A stretch of DNA of 5,755 nt from Alkalihalobacillus alcalophilus ATCC 27647 = CGMCC 1.3604 (GTDB lineage Bacteria; Bacillota; Bacilli; Bacillales; Bacillaceae_D): NCBI RefSeq assembly GCF_000292245.2, contig NZ_ALPT02000135.1, positions 1 to 5,755 on the forward strand, read 5' to 3'. The notes below the pieces were generated by a model. The model had not been told where the DNA came from. It did no database searches and worked only from the letters and a program-made list of their open reading frames with translations. Below, piece after piece: positions 1 through 5,751 of this stretch. Position numbers and translations under genes: made by a program. How positions within the stretch are numbered: the first letter of the stretch is position 1; each line of letters starts with the position of its first letter.

Positions 1-2
1 GC

Positions 3-146
3 ATAAGAGAAACCTCTGTCGGCAAAGAAATGCGCTGGCAAGTACGCTCTGTTCCCAAGAATCTCCCACTTCAAGCGTTAGCTAAGTGGCGAGTAGTTCA
101 ACAAGAGGCAAAAACATATTATAATAGGACTAGAAAGTTTAGATGA
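3..146 (+). CDS. Possible C-terminal tail of an upstream gene (partial, unrecognised)
   Basis: A reading frame enters from the left edge and stays open for 47 codons to a TGA at 144-146. The tail is rich in Arg, Lys and Gln, with no membrane segment and no motif I recognise; it ends in NRTRKFR. In Bacillus the sporulation genes ytrI and ytrH lie upstream of dnaE, but this tail does not resemble what I recall of either. The stop lies 18 bases before the dnaE start, a normal operon-like spacing. However, a likely promoter (97-125) lies inside the frame, and 47 open codons is weak evidence. It may equally be non-coding leader DNA. Confidence 0.3.
   Translation: MRETSVGKEMRWQVRSVPKNLPLQALAKWRVVQQEAKTYYNRTRKFR
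97..125 (+). promoter_or_regulatory. Putative sigma-A promoter upstream of dnaE
   Basis: A perfect -10 hexamer TATAAT lies at 120-125. The hexamer TTCAAC at 97-102 matches the -35 consensus TTGACA at three of six positions, with the ideal 17-bp spacer. Transcription would begin near 132, giving a leader of about 33 bases before the dnaE start. The -10 box is strong and the -35 weak. The site overlaps the possible upstream coding tail. Confidence 0.45.
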
Positions 147-152
147 GGAATG

Positions 153-158
153 AGGGAG
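153..158 (+). promoter_or_regulatory. Ribosome binding site that sets the dnaE start
   Basis: AGGGAG at 153-158 lies 6 bases before the ATG at 165. The earlier in-frame ATG at 150 has GAGGA directly against it with no spacing, and it would add MRESV, which is absent from family members as I recall them. The protein from 165 begins MKFVHTNVYSEFSLL, in register with B. subtilis DnaE, which begins MSFVHLQVHSGYSLL. Confidence 0.65.
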
Positions 159-164
159 AGCGTT

Positions 165-2270
165 ATGAAATTTGTCCATACAAACGTATATAGTGAATTT
201 AGCTTACTCTCTTCAACCAATCGAATAGAGGAATTAGTTGAGCAAGCGAGCATATTAGGGTATGAGGCTCTTGCCTTAACTGACCACCATGTAATGTATG
301 GGGCCGTTTCCTTTTATAAAGCATGCTTAAAGTTTCAGATCAAACCTTTAATTGGATTAGAGGTAACCATTTTTGATGAGGGTAGGCGAGAGCCATTTCT
401 TTTACGGCTATTAGCGAAATCAAATGACGGTTATCGTTCTTTAAATAAGCTCTCGACCATTCTAGGATTAAAGGAATCAAAAAGAGCTTATTTATCAAAA
501 GAAGAATTTTTACGATATACAGAAGCTTGTTTGATCATCATTCCATATTATGAAGGACCACTTGAAGCTTATTTAAAGAGGAAGGAACAAATGAATGCCG
601 AACAATGGTTATTGAGTTGGTTCCCAGATGATTTTATTGATAAAAAAGATGTTTACTTGGAATTAAGTGGCGAAAGGGAACAGGATGAATGGTCTCATCG
701 TCAGCTTGTTTCGATCGCAGAGCAACGAGGCTGGAATTGTCTTGCTGGTCATCCAATCCGCTATTTACAAAAAGAGGACGTCTCAAGCTATGTTGTATTA
801 AAAGCGATTCAATCGGGTCACTTAATGGAGCGGATTGAGTTGAAGTCCTATGAAGAACAAGCGTTTTTCCTTCCAAAGGAAAGGTTCAAACAAATAAGTT
901 CTAACATGTCGGCCTATCAATCCATGGAAGAAATGATAAATAAAAGCGAAGTTGTTTTGTCATTTGAGGAGACGCTAATGCCTAAGTTTCCACTTCAGGA
1001 TGGACAAACAGCTGAGAAAACGCTTCGAGAGCTATGTTTACAAGGGTTAAAAAAGAGATATGAAAATCCAAGTGAAGAGGCATATAGTCGCCTAGATTAT
1101 GAGTTGAATGTTATCAATAGTATGGGTTTTACCGATTATTTTTTAGTTGTGTGGGATTTTATTCGGTATGCCAAAGAATCTGGGATTTTAGTAGGTCCTG
1201 GTCGTGGTTCTGCTGCGAGTTCCCTTGTGGCCTTTGCATTAGCTATCACCGAAATCGATCCTTTAAAATATAATTTGTTATTTGAGCGTTTCTTAAACCC
1301 AGAAAGACAATCGCTGCCAGATATTGATGTTGACTTTCCTGATCACCGTCGAGAAGAAGTCATTCAATATGTGCAAAAAAGATATGGGAAAAATTATGTG
1401 GCCCAAATTTTAACATTTGGAACATTTGCCGCAAAAGCAGCTATCCGTGATGTCGGGAAAGTATTAGGATTACATGCTTTTGAAATTGAGAAAGCAGCAA
1501 AGCTAATCCCTTCAAGACCTGGAATAACATTAGAAAAAGCGATAAGTAGCAACGAAGAGCTTAGCGACTTTTTGAATGAGTCAAAAGAACTTGAACAATT
1601 AAAGTGTCTTGCTTTAAAAATTGAAGGATTACCGAGACATTCGTCGACCCATGCGGCAGGTGTTATCATTAGCGAGAAGCCGTTAACAGATATCATCGCC
1701 TTGCAATCAGGACAAGATGGGATTTATTTAACGCAAGCGACAATGGGCGTTTTAGAAGAGGTTGGTTTTGTTAAATTTGACTTTTTAGGGTTAAGGAATT
1801 TAACGATGTTAGAAAGAGTCCAGGACGCTGTTTATGCACATATAGGCAAAAAAATTGATCTACTTCATTTGCCACTTGATGATGTGAAAGTGTATGAGGA
1901 GCTATCTAAAGGTGAGACAACGGGTGTCTTTCAATTAGAGTCCGATGGAATGCGAGGGGTTTTAAAACAATTAAAGCCAAGTCAATTTGAGGACATTGTT
2001 GCTGTAAATGCTTTGTATAGGCCAGGTCCGATGGATTTTATTCCAACTTATATTCAAGGGAAAAATGAACCAAATCATAAAGTTAGTTATTTGCATCCAG
2101 ATTTAGAACCGATTCTCTCATCCACTTATGGGGTCATTGTTTATCAAGAGCAAATCATTCAAATTGCGGTTAAATTAGCTCATTATAGTCTTGCTGAAGC
2201 GGATATTTTAAGAAGAGCAATTAGTAAAAAAATAAAAGACTTTACAGGCGGAAAAAGCAGGATTTATTAA
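165..2270 (+). CDS. dnaE: DnaE N-terminal fragment: PHP and catalytic palm domains, 701 residues
   Basis: This is the frame as it stands before the shift. The PHP domain spans about residues 1-205. The polymerase core shows GPGRGSA at 344-350 and the catalytic aspartates in PDIDVDFPD at 385-393: Asp388 and Asp390, equivalent to E. coli Asp401 and Asp403. The third, Asp539, lies in KFDFLGL (537-543). RHSSTHAAGV (491-500), NALYRPGPM (615-623) and GVIVYQEQ (656-663) are further family motifs. Homology ends at LRRAISKK (682-689); the last residues, through the TAA at 2268-2270, are out-of-frame reading. The fragment has all three catalytic acids but lacks the end of the fingers, the HhH region and the OB fold, so on its own it should not be an active polymerase. 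Several PHP metal ligands are replaced (see findings). Confidence 0.9.
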   Translation: MKFVHTNVYSEFSLLSSTNRIEELVEQASILGYEALALTDHHVMYGAVSFYKACLKFQIKPLIGLEVTIFDEGRREPFLLRLLAKSNDGYRSLNKLSTILGLKESKRAYLSKEEFLRYTEACLIIIPYYEGPLEAYLKRKEQMNAEQWLLSWFPDDFIDKKDVYLELSGEREQDEWSHRQLVSIAEQRGWNCLAGHPIRYLQKEDVSSYVVLKAIQSGHLMERIELKSYEEQAFFLPKERFKQISSNMSAYQSMEEMINKSEVVLSFEETLMPKFPLQDGQTAEKTLRELCLQGLKKRYENPSEEAYSRLDYELNVINSMGFTDYFLVVWDFIRYAKESGILVGPGRGSAASSLVAFALAITEIDPLKYNLLFERFLNPERQSLPDIDVDFPDHRREEVIQYVQKRYGKNYVAQILTFGTFAAKAAIRDVGKVLGLHAFEIEKAAKLIPSRPGITLEKAISSNEELSDFLNESKELEQLKCLALKIEGLPRHSSTHAAGVIISEKPLTDIIALQSGQDGIYLTQATMGVLEEVGFVKFDFLGLRNLTMLERVQDAVYAHIGKKIDLLHLPLDDVKVYEELSKGETTGVFQLESDGMRGVLKQLKPSQFEDIVAVNALYRPGPMDFIPTYIQGKNEPNHKVSYLHPDLEPILSSTYGVIVYQEQIIQIAVKLAHYSLAEADILRRAISKKIKDFTGGKSRIY
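2226..2238 (+). other. Frameshift site in dnaE (A7-T-A4-G)
   Basis: The run is seven A, one T (2233), four A and a G, directly after AGT (Ser687). Read as is, it gives SKKIKDF and drifts off the family. With the T removed it reads SKKKKTLQAEKAGF, matching the SKKKK-type sequence of DnaE proteins. Removing one of the last four A instead gives SKKIKTLQ. Changing the length of the A7 run alone cannot restore the gene, because the target frame has TAA at 2233-2235. RNA polymerase slippage on A7 is therefore excluded as a rescue mechanism. Confidence 0.85.
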
Positions 2271-3510
2271 CCGCTCAATGGAAGTTGGATATACAAAAGA
2301 AATGGCGGAACGAATATTTGATTTAATTGAACGGTTTGCCAATTATGGATTCCCGCGTAGCCATGCCGTTGCTTATAGTTTTATAAGTTATCAATTGGCT
2401 TATGTAAAAGTGCATTATCCAGCTGCTTTTTATGCTGCTTTATTTTCAGGTGTACTTCATCAAAAAGAAAAAATGCTCGATTATATTCAAGAAGCAAAGC
2501 GGGCGAAGGTTCCTTTATTACCACCTTCTCTTGAGAAAAGTGAGATCCGGTTTTCGTTGGAGGAAGATGGAATCCGAATCGGTTTTTTATCGCTTGACCA
2601 TATCGGTTATCAAGTGGCGGCGTTTTTAGTTGAAAGCCGAAATCAAGAATTGCCAGATAATTTGTTTGACTTTTGTGTGAAAATGGACAGTAAACTAATT
2701 AATAAAAAGGTTGTTGAAAGTTTAATTAAATCAGGAGCACTTGATTATTTCAAAAAGGACCGGGCTGTGTTATTAGCAAGCGTTGATGAGGCATTTGAAT
2801 ATGCTCAAAAAGTGCATGATTTTAAAGCGGAAATGGATGGTCTATTTACTTTATCATTAGAACCACCTTACTATTTAGAGCAGGAACATTTGAGTGAGTT
2901 GGAGAAATTAGAGTATGAGCATGAAGTGTTAGGATTTTATTTGTCAGGGCATCCCATTTTGCAATATGAACGAGTGTTTGAGACTTATAAGCGTGAAACG
3001 ATTGATGATGTTCTAAATCATTCGCCACATATTACAAGAATCGCGGCTTTAGTGCTTGAAAGTAAACAAATCAAAACAAAAAAAGGCGATCAAATGGCCT
3101 TTGTTGAAATGAGTGATGAAACAAACCGTATCGATGCGGTTGTTTTTCCAGCTGTTTGGAAGAATAACTCAGCCTTGTTTAAGCAAGGTCAATTGCTTTT
3201 TTTAGAAGGAAAAGTAGATCAATCTCGAAATAAGAGTCAATTTATTGTAAACAAAGTGATGGATTTAACTCGTTTACTTCAAAAGCAACAGCGACTTTTT
3301 ATTCGAATTCCAAAAGAACAAAATGAAAAAGGGATATTAGAAAAAATCACAGAGATTCTACGACCGTTTTATGGGGAAACACCTGTCATTGTTTTTGATG
3401 AAGCCAAGGAACAAAAAATTCAATTAAACTTTTTTATTAATAAAGAGAGCCAAGCAATCGCGATATTAAAGGATTTGCTTGGAGATGAGAACGTAGTCAT
3501 CGGGGAATAA
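2236..3510 (+). CDS. dnaE: DnaE C-terminal fragment: end of fingers, HhH, OB fold (+1 frame, no convincing start of its own)
   Basis: The frame is open from just after a TAA at 2233-2235. DnaE-like sequence starts at once (KTLQAEKAGFINRS), upstream of the first ATG at 2278. That ATG has no good ribosome binding site; the nearest candidate, AGGA at 2259-2262, is too far away. This is therefore the downstream half of dnaE, not a separate gene. Counting from the ATG: FANYGF and SHAVAYS (residues 20-34) finish the fingers; about 78-165 is the helix-hairpin-helix region; EMDGLF at 185-190 lines up with the QMGLF-type clamp-binding motif of B. subtilis DnaE but is degenerate; LGFYLSGHP (218-226) is a family motif; about 252-330 is the OB fold, including MAFVEMSDETNRIDAVVFP. 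A short domain ends the protein at the TAA of 3508-3510. A start at 2278 would give 410 residues. Confidence 0.88.
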   Translation, partial: KTLQAEKAGFINRSMEVGYTKEMAERIFDLIERFANYGFPRSHAVAYSFISYQLAYVKVHYPAAFYAALFSGVLHQKEKMLDYIQEAKRAKVPLLPPSLEKSEIRFSLEEDGIRIGFLSLDHIGYQVAAFLVESRNQELPDNLFDFCVKMDSKLINKKVVESLIKSGALDYFKKDRAVLLASVDEAFEYAQKVHDFKAEMDGLFTLSLEPPYYLEQEHLSELEKLEYEHEVLGFYLSGHPILQYERVFETYKRETIDDVLNHSPHITRIAALVLESKQIKTKKGDQMAFVEMSDETNRIDAVVFPAVWKNNSALFKQGQLLFLEGKVDQSRNKSQFIVNKVMDLTRLLQKQQRLFIRIPKEQNEKGILEKITEILRPFYGETPVIVFDEAKEQKIQLNFFINKESQAIAILKDLLGDENVVIGE

Positions 3511-3534
3511 ATGTCCCACTTTTATGAGAAAGGC

Positions 3535-3563
3535 TTGGCTAATATGTTCCTATCATTTATAAT
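3535..3563 (+). promoter_or_regulatory. Sigma-A promoter of the malic enzyme gene
   Basis: TTGGCT at 3535-3540 (four of six to TTGACA) and a perfect TATAAT at 3558-3563 are separated by the ideal 17 bp. Transcription would begin near 3570, leaving a leader of about 77 bases. The promoter starts 25 bases after the dnaE stop. No clear terminator lies between them, so read-through from dnaE is also possible. Confidence 0.7.
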
Positions 3564-3576
3564 GAGAATGTTTTAG

Positions 3577-3587
3577 TGGTCAGACCA
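3577..3587 (+). promoter_or_regulatory. FadR/GntR-type operator, perfect palindrome TGGTCAGACCA
   Basis: TGGTC-A-GACCA is an exact 11-bp inverted repeat around base 3582. It is identical to the core of the E. coli FadR site (TGGTCnGACCA) and fits the TGGTnnnACCA pattern of the FadR subgroup of GntR regulators. It lies about 7-17 bases after the predicted start of transcription, where a bound repressor would block RNA polymerase. The only FadR-family gene in the window, at 4921, lies downstream and is probably co-transcribed, which suggests autoregulation. Function is inferred; the match is visible. Confidence 0.7.
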
Positions 3588-3630
3588 GTGTGTCAAATCC
3601 CAGAAAATAGAACCGTAAGTAGGAGAAAAT

Positions 3631-3637
3631 AAGGAGA
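3631..3637 (+). promoter_or_regulatory. Ribosome binding site that sets the malic enzyme start
   Basis: AAGGAGA at 3631-3637 is 9 bases before the GTG at 3647, a good Bacillus spacing. The earlier in-frame GTG at 3638 abuts this site and would depend on AGGAGA at 3621-3626, 11 bases upstream. Starting at 3647 gives MSTLKEEAL, in register with B. subtilis YtsJ (MSLREEAL). Confidence 0.6.
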
Positions 3638-3646
3638 GTGACCGTT

Positions 3647-4885
3647 GTGTCCACATTGAAGGAAGAAGCACTACATATCCATCGTATTAATCAAGGAAAG
3701 CTTGAATCAAAATCAAAAGTTCCAGTGAAAACAGCAAACGATTTAAGTTTGGCTTATTCTCCTGGTGTTGCAGAGCCTTGCAAAGAGATTTTTGAAGATG
3801 TAGAGACTGTTTATGAGTACACGATGAAAGGCAATATGGTAGCTGTAGTAAGTAATGGGACAGCTGTATTAGGCCTTGGGAACATTGGGCCAGAGGCTTC
3901 TTTACCAGTTATGGAAGGTAAAGCTGTTTTATTCAAATCTTTTGCAGGTGTTGATGCTTTTCCAATTTGTTTACGTTCAACAGATGTTGATCAAATTGTC
4001 GAGACAGTAAAGTTACTAGAGCCGACATTTGGTGGAGTTAATTTAGAAGATATCGCGGCTCCAAGCTGCTTTGTCATTGAAGAACGATTAAAGAAGGAAA
4101 CAAATATCCCTGTTTTCCATGATGATCAACATGGAACAGCGATTGTTACATTAGCTGGTTTAATTAATGCTTTAAAAATCACCGGAAAAAAGATGTCAGA
4201 TATTAAAGTTGTAGCTAATGGTGCGGGTGCTGCTGGAATTGCTATTATTAAATTATTACGTCGTATGGGCGTGCGTGACATTGTGATGTGTGACTCAAAA
4301 GGGGCCATTTTTGAAAATCGTTCTTATGGTATGAATGATGTGAAAGCTGAAGTGGCTAAATATACAAATCAAGATCAAAAAGAAGGAACTCTTGCTGATG
4401 TGATTCAAGGCACAGATGTGTTTATTGGTGTTTCTGTTGCAGGTGCTTTAACAAAAGAGATGATTGAATCGATGAATAATGACCCAATCATTTTTGCAAT
4501 GGCAAACCCTGATCCTGAAATTATGCCTCATGTTGCAAAAGAAGCAGGGGCAAGTGTTATCGGTACAGGGCGTTCTGACTTTCCAAACCAAGTGAATAAT
4601 GTCCTAGCATTCCCAGGTATTTTTAGAGGAGCTTTAGATGTAAGAGCCACACATATTAACGAAGAAATGAAGGTAGCTGCTGTTTATGCAATTGCTGATT
4701 TGGTAAGTACAGAAGAATTAAGCGTTGATTATGTGATTCCAGCTCCATTTGATACTAGAGTAGCTCCAGCTGTAGCAGCAGCAGTTGCAAAAGCGGCGAT
4801 GGAGACGGGCGTAGCTAGAAAAAAGGTTGACCCAGAAGAAGTGGCGGAAAAAACAAGAAAGCTCGCGATTATCGGAAACGATTAA
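3647..4885 (+). CDS. ytsJ: NADP-dependent malic enzyme (YtsJ-like), 412 residues
   Basis: This cytoplasmic enzyme oxidatively decarboxylates L-malate to pyruvate and CO2, reducing NAD(P)+. In B. subtilis YtsJ is the main malic enzyme and a source of NADPH. The sequence is very close to what I recall of YtsJ and of the usual short bacterial length. Landmarks counted from the GTG at 3647: SLAYSPGVAEPC with the likely catalytic Tyr37; KGNMVAVVS (61-69); EGKAVLFK with the likely catalytic Lys92; LEDIAAP with metal ligands Glu134 and Asp135; FHDDQHGTA with metal ligand Asp159 or Asp160; the Rossmann loop NGAGAAG (191-197); CDSKG (215-219), where Ser/Lys after the Asp favours NADP; and NQVNNVLAFPG (314-324). 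It has its own promoter and FadR-type operator, and is followed after 35 bp by the regulator gene. There is no truncation. Family assignment is firm; NADP preference is inferred. Confidence 0.95.
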   Translation: MSTLKEEALHIHRINQGKLESKSKVPVKTANDLSLAYSPGVAEPCKEIFEDVETVYEYTMKGNMVAVVSNGTAVLGLGNIGPEASLPVMEGKAVLFKSFAGVDAFPICLRSTDVDQIVETVKLLEPTFGGVNLEDIAAPSCFVIEERLKKETNIPVFHDDQHGTAIVTLAGLINALKITGKKMSDIKVVANGAGAAGIAIIKLLRRMGVRDIVMCDSKGAIFENRSYGMNDVKAEVAKYTNQDQKEGTLADVIQGTDVFIGVSVAGALTKEMIESMNNDPIIFAMANPDPEIMPHVAKEAGASVIGTGRSDFPNQVNNVLAFPGIFRGALDVRATHINEEMKVAAVYAIADLVSTEELSVDYVIPAPFDTRVAPAVAAAVAKAAMETGVARKKVDPEEVAEKTRKLAIIGND

Positions 4886-4920
4886 TGGATTGAACTTGAG
4901 TAGAGGTGTGAATCGATTAA
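4882..4920 (+). promoter_or_regulatory. Stem-loop spanning the malic enzyme stop and the regulator start, with the ribosome binding site in the loop
   Basis: TTAATGGATT (4882-4891) pairs with AATCGATTAA (4911-4920) at nine of ten positions, with one G-G mismatch. The 19-base loop holds GAGGTG (4903-4908), the only Shine-Dalgarno candidate for the GTG at 4921. That site is 12 bases from the start codon, which is long; the stem's 3' arm fills the gap and touches the start codon. The 5' arm includes the last bases of the malic enzyme stop codon, so a ribosome finishing that gene would open the stem. This suggests translational coupling. The stem is AT-rich and would be only moderately stable. 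Confidence 0.4.
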
Positions 4921-5574
4921 GTGAGCAATCAGTCTAAACGTTTTATAGATGTTATTAAGCAATTAAACCATTTTATTATGGAAGAGCGATTAACGAACGG
5001 AGACAAGCTTCCGTCAGAGCGAGAGCTTAGCGAGCGTTTAGGTGTTGCTCGCTCTTCTGTTCGTGAAGCGTTAAGAGCACTGGAATTATTAGATCTTATT
5101 GAAACAAGACGAGGCGAAGGAACCTTTTTTAATGCGACGGGGAGTCATCGCCTCGTCGATATTATTTTAATGTATATGCTTAAAGACGATACAGCCAAAA
5201 AAGATTTAAAAGAAACAAGAAGGATTATCGAGTTAGATGCGATTCGTCTAGGATTAAAAAACATATCATCCAATCTGATTAAAAAGTTAGAAGAGATCTA
5301 TTCTACTCAGATAAATGCTTCCTTCGACAAACAGTTTGAACTTGATTATGAGTTCCATAAAACACTGGTCGAAGCTTCAAACAATAAATTATTAATAAAT
5401 ATTTGGGTCTCTTTAGTTGATTTTCATAAAGCGACAATTGACACTCAGAAATTAGTAGCTGATCCTAAAAAAAAGCTCGAGGATCATCGAAAGATATTAT
5501 ATTTGCTTAAAGAACAGAATAAAAAAGAAGCCCTTTTGTTAATAGAACAACATTTAGAAAGCAATCATTTTTAA
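4921..5574 (+). CDS. FadR-subfamily GntR transcriptional regulator, 217 residues
   Basis: This is a DNA-binding dimeric regulator with an N-terminal winged helix-turn-helix (about 8-70) and a C-terminal all-helical FCD ligand-binding domain (about 92-215). The HTH carries LPSERELSERL (30-40) and GVARSSVREALRAL (41-54), and the wing has TRRGEGTF (62-69). Arg34, Arg44 and Arg48 line up with E. coli FadR Arg35, Arg45 and Arg49, which contact TGGT half-sites. In the FCD, Asp142 and His146 (LDYEFHKTL), His189 (EDHRKI) and His211 (EQHLE) fit the usual metal-binding Asp/His set, which typically helps bind an organic acid. The GTG start at 4921 is forced: an in-frame TAA lies immediately before it, and the next Met (residue 20) would cut into the HTH. 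It lies 35 bp after the malic enzyme gene with no promoter or terminator between, so the two are probably co-transcribed. Likely targets are its own operon through the site at 3577 and perhaps the next gene. The ligand is unknown. Confidence 0.9.
   Translation: MSNQSKRFIDVIKQLNHFIMEERLTNGDKLPSERELSERLGVARSSVREALRALELLDLIETRRGEGTFFNATGSHRLVDIILMYMLKDDTAKKDLKETRRIIELDAIRLGLKNISSNLIKKLEEIYSTQINASFDKQFELDYEFHKTLVEASNNKLLINIWVSLVDFHKATIDTQKLVADPKKKLEDHRKILYLLKEQNKKEALLLIEQHLESNHF
5108..5157 (+). repeat. Perfect 10-bp inverted repeat inside the regulator gene
   Basis: GACGAGGCGA (5108-5117) and TCGCCTCGTC (5148-5157) are exact reverse complements, separated by 30 bases. They encode the end of the HTH wing and the start of the linker to the FCD domain. 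The arms are more GC-rich than the surrounding gene, so an mRNA hairpin is possible. It is unlikely to be a terminator, because coding continues and no U-run follows. Confidence 0.5.
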
Positions 5575-5630
5575 CCTTTTCTCTGTTTATTAACGAAGGA
5601 TTGAATCATTTATCATTTCCCGACAGAACA

Positions 5631-5656
5631 CTCCCTCTTCAATCGTGTGAAGGGAG
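5631..5656 (+). other. Hairpin in the leader after the regulator gene
   Basis: CTCCCTCTTCA (5631-5641) pairs with TGAAGGGAG (5648-5656) through nine base pairs with bulged pyrimidines on the left arm, around a 6-base loop ATCGTG. It lies 57 bases after the regulator stop and is followed by AAGCCCAACG rather than a T-run. It is therefore not a convincing intrinsic terminator. It could be an RNA-stability or weak termination element between the regulator and the next gene. Confidence 0.4.
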
Positions 5657-5688
5657 AAGCCCAACGATAAGGGGGAGATGAATGGCGG

Positions 5689-5702
5689 TTGGCGGTAGCC
5701 AA
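5689..5702 (+). repeat. Inverted repeat TTGGC-GGTA-GCCAA before the next gene's -10 box
   Basis: A perfect 5-bp inverted repeat with a 4-base centre overlaps the expected -35 region of the promoter at 5696-5725, so it could be an operator. It differs in spacing and half-site from TGGTCAGACCA, so the same regulator need not bind it. It also overlaps a tandem TGGCGGT repeat (5683-5689 and 5690-5696). Confidence 0.35.
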
Positions 5703-5725
5703 AGAGATTCTTGTTAAGGTATAAT
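5696..5725 (+). promoter_or_regulatory. Putative promoter for the next gene (probably accD)
   Basis: A perfect TATAAT lies at 5720-5725. TAGCCA at 5696-5701 matches TTGACA at four of six positions with an 18-bp spacer. The -35 is weak, so an activator or the inverted repeat at 5689-5702 may matter. Transcription would begin near 5732, about 25 bases before the expected start codon. Confidence 0.45.
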
Positions 5726-5744
5726 AAGAACATACATTCCTATT

Positions 5745-5751
5745 GGGGGTG
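5745..5751 (+). promoter_or_regulatory. Ribosome binding site of a gene starting beyond the right edge
   Basis: GGGGGTG at 5745-5751 is a strong Shine-Dalgarno match followed by AAAA at the window end, so a start codon is expected within a few bases. In Bacillus accD, the acetyl-CoA carboxylase beta subunit gene, follows ytsJ. No coding base of it is present here, so this identity is inferred from synteny. Confidence 0.5.

Larger units (their letters stand above)
165..3510 (+). pseudogene. dnaE: dnaE, DNA polymerase III alpha subunit (DnaE type), interrupted by a one-base frameshift
   Basis: This is the whole gene. DnaE is a C-family DNA polymerase that, in Bacillus, works beside PolC, extending RNA primers on the lagging strand; it is essential in B. 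subtilis. The reading frame shifts by +1 near 2233. Removing that base gives 1114 residues, close to the about 1115 of B. subtilis DnaE. Domain order in the repaired protein: PHP about 1-205, palm/thumb/fingers about 280-770, helix-hairpin-helix region about 780-870, possible clamp-binding motif about 889-894, OB fold about 956-1035, and a short C-terminal domain. Conserved motifs continue on both sides of the break and the downstream 410 codons hold no stop, so decay, if real, is very recent. A sequencing or assembly error in the A-rich run is at least as likely. Gene identity is near certain; whether it is truly broken cannot be decided here. Confidence 0.93.

Noticed and set aside
150..164. 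Earlier in-frame ATG at 150 as the dnaE start
   Set aside because: Its purine-rich sequence is directly adjacent with no spacing, and the extra MRESV does not fit the family N-terminus; the ATG at 165 has a spaced AGGGAG.
634..876. Open frame on the minus strand inside dnaE, and similar ones at 1394-1696, 2846-3028 and 4126-4308
   Set aside because: Antisense shadows of well-supported coding sequence; no recognisable protein features.
2226..2238. Programmed transcript slippage on the A7 run to make full-length DnaE
   Set aside because: Losing one A or gaining two places TAA (2233-2235) in frame, so slippage there ends translation instead of restoring it.
2432..2629. Short + strand frame within the dnaE C-terminal half
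   Set aside because: Overlaps conserved DnaE sequence in another frame and has no family features.
2278..3510. An independent gene starting at ATG 2278
   Set aside because: There is no usable ribosome binding site, and DnaE homology already begins upstream of this ATG in the same frame.
3500..3525. Terminator after dnaE (GGGA...TCCC around the stop codon)
   Set aside because: Only about four base pairs, overlapping the coding end, with no proper T-run after it.
3638..3646. GTG at 3638 as the malic enzyme start
   Set aside because: The best Shine-Dalgarno site abuts it. The GTG at 3647 has proper spacing and matches the YtsJ N-terminus.
4907..4922. CcpA cre site near TGTGAATCGATTAA
   Set aside because: The central CG is out of register with the TGWAANCGNTNWCA pattern and several fixed positions fail.
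5682..5717. Small leader peptide of 11 codons (MAVGGSQRDSC) after GGGGGAG
   Set aside because: Its Shine-Dalgarno spacing is only 4 bases, the predicted promoter lies downstream, and there is no run of regulatory codons, so chance is the better explanation.
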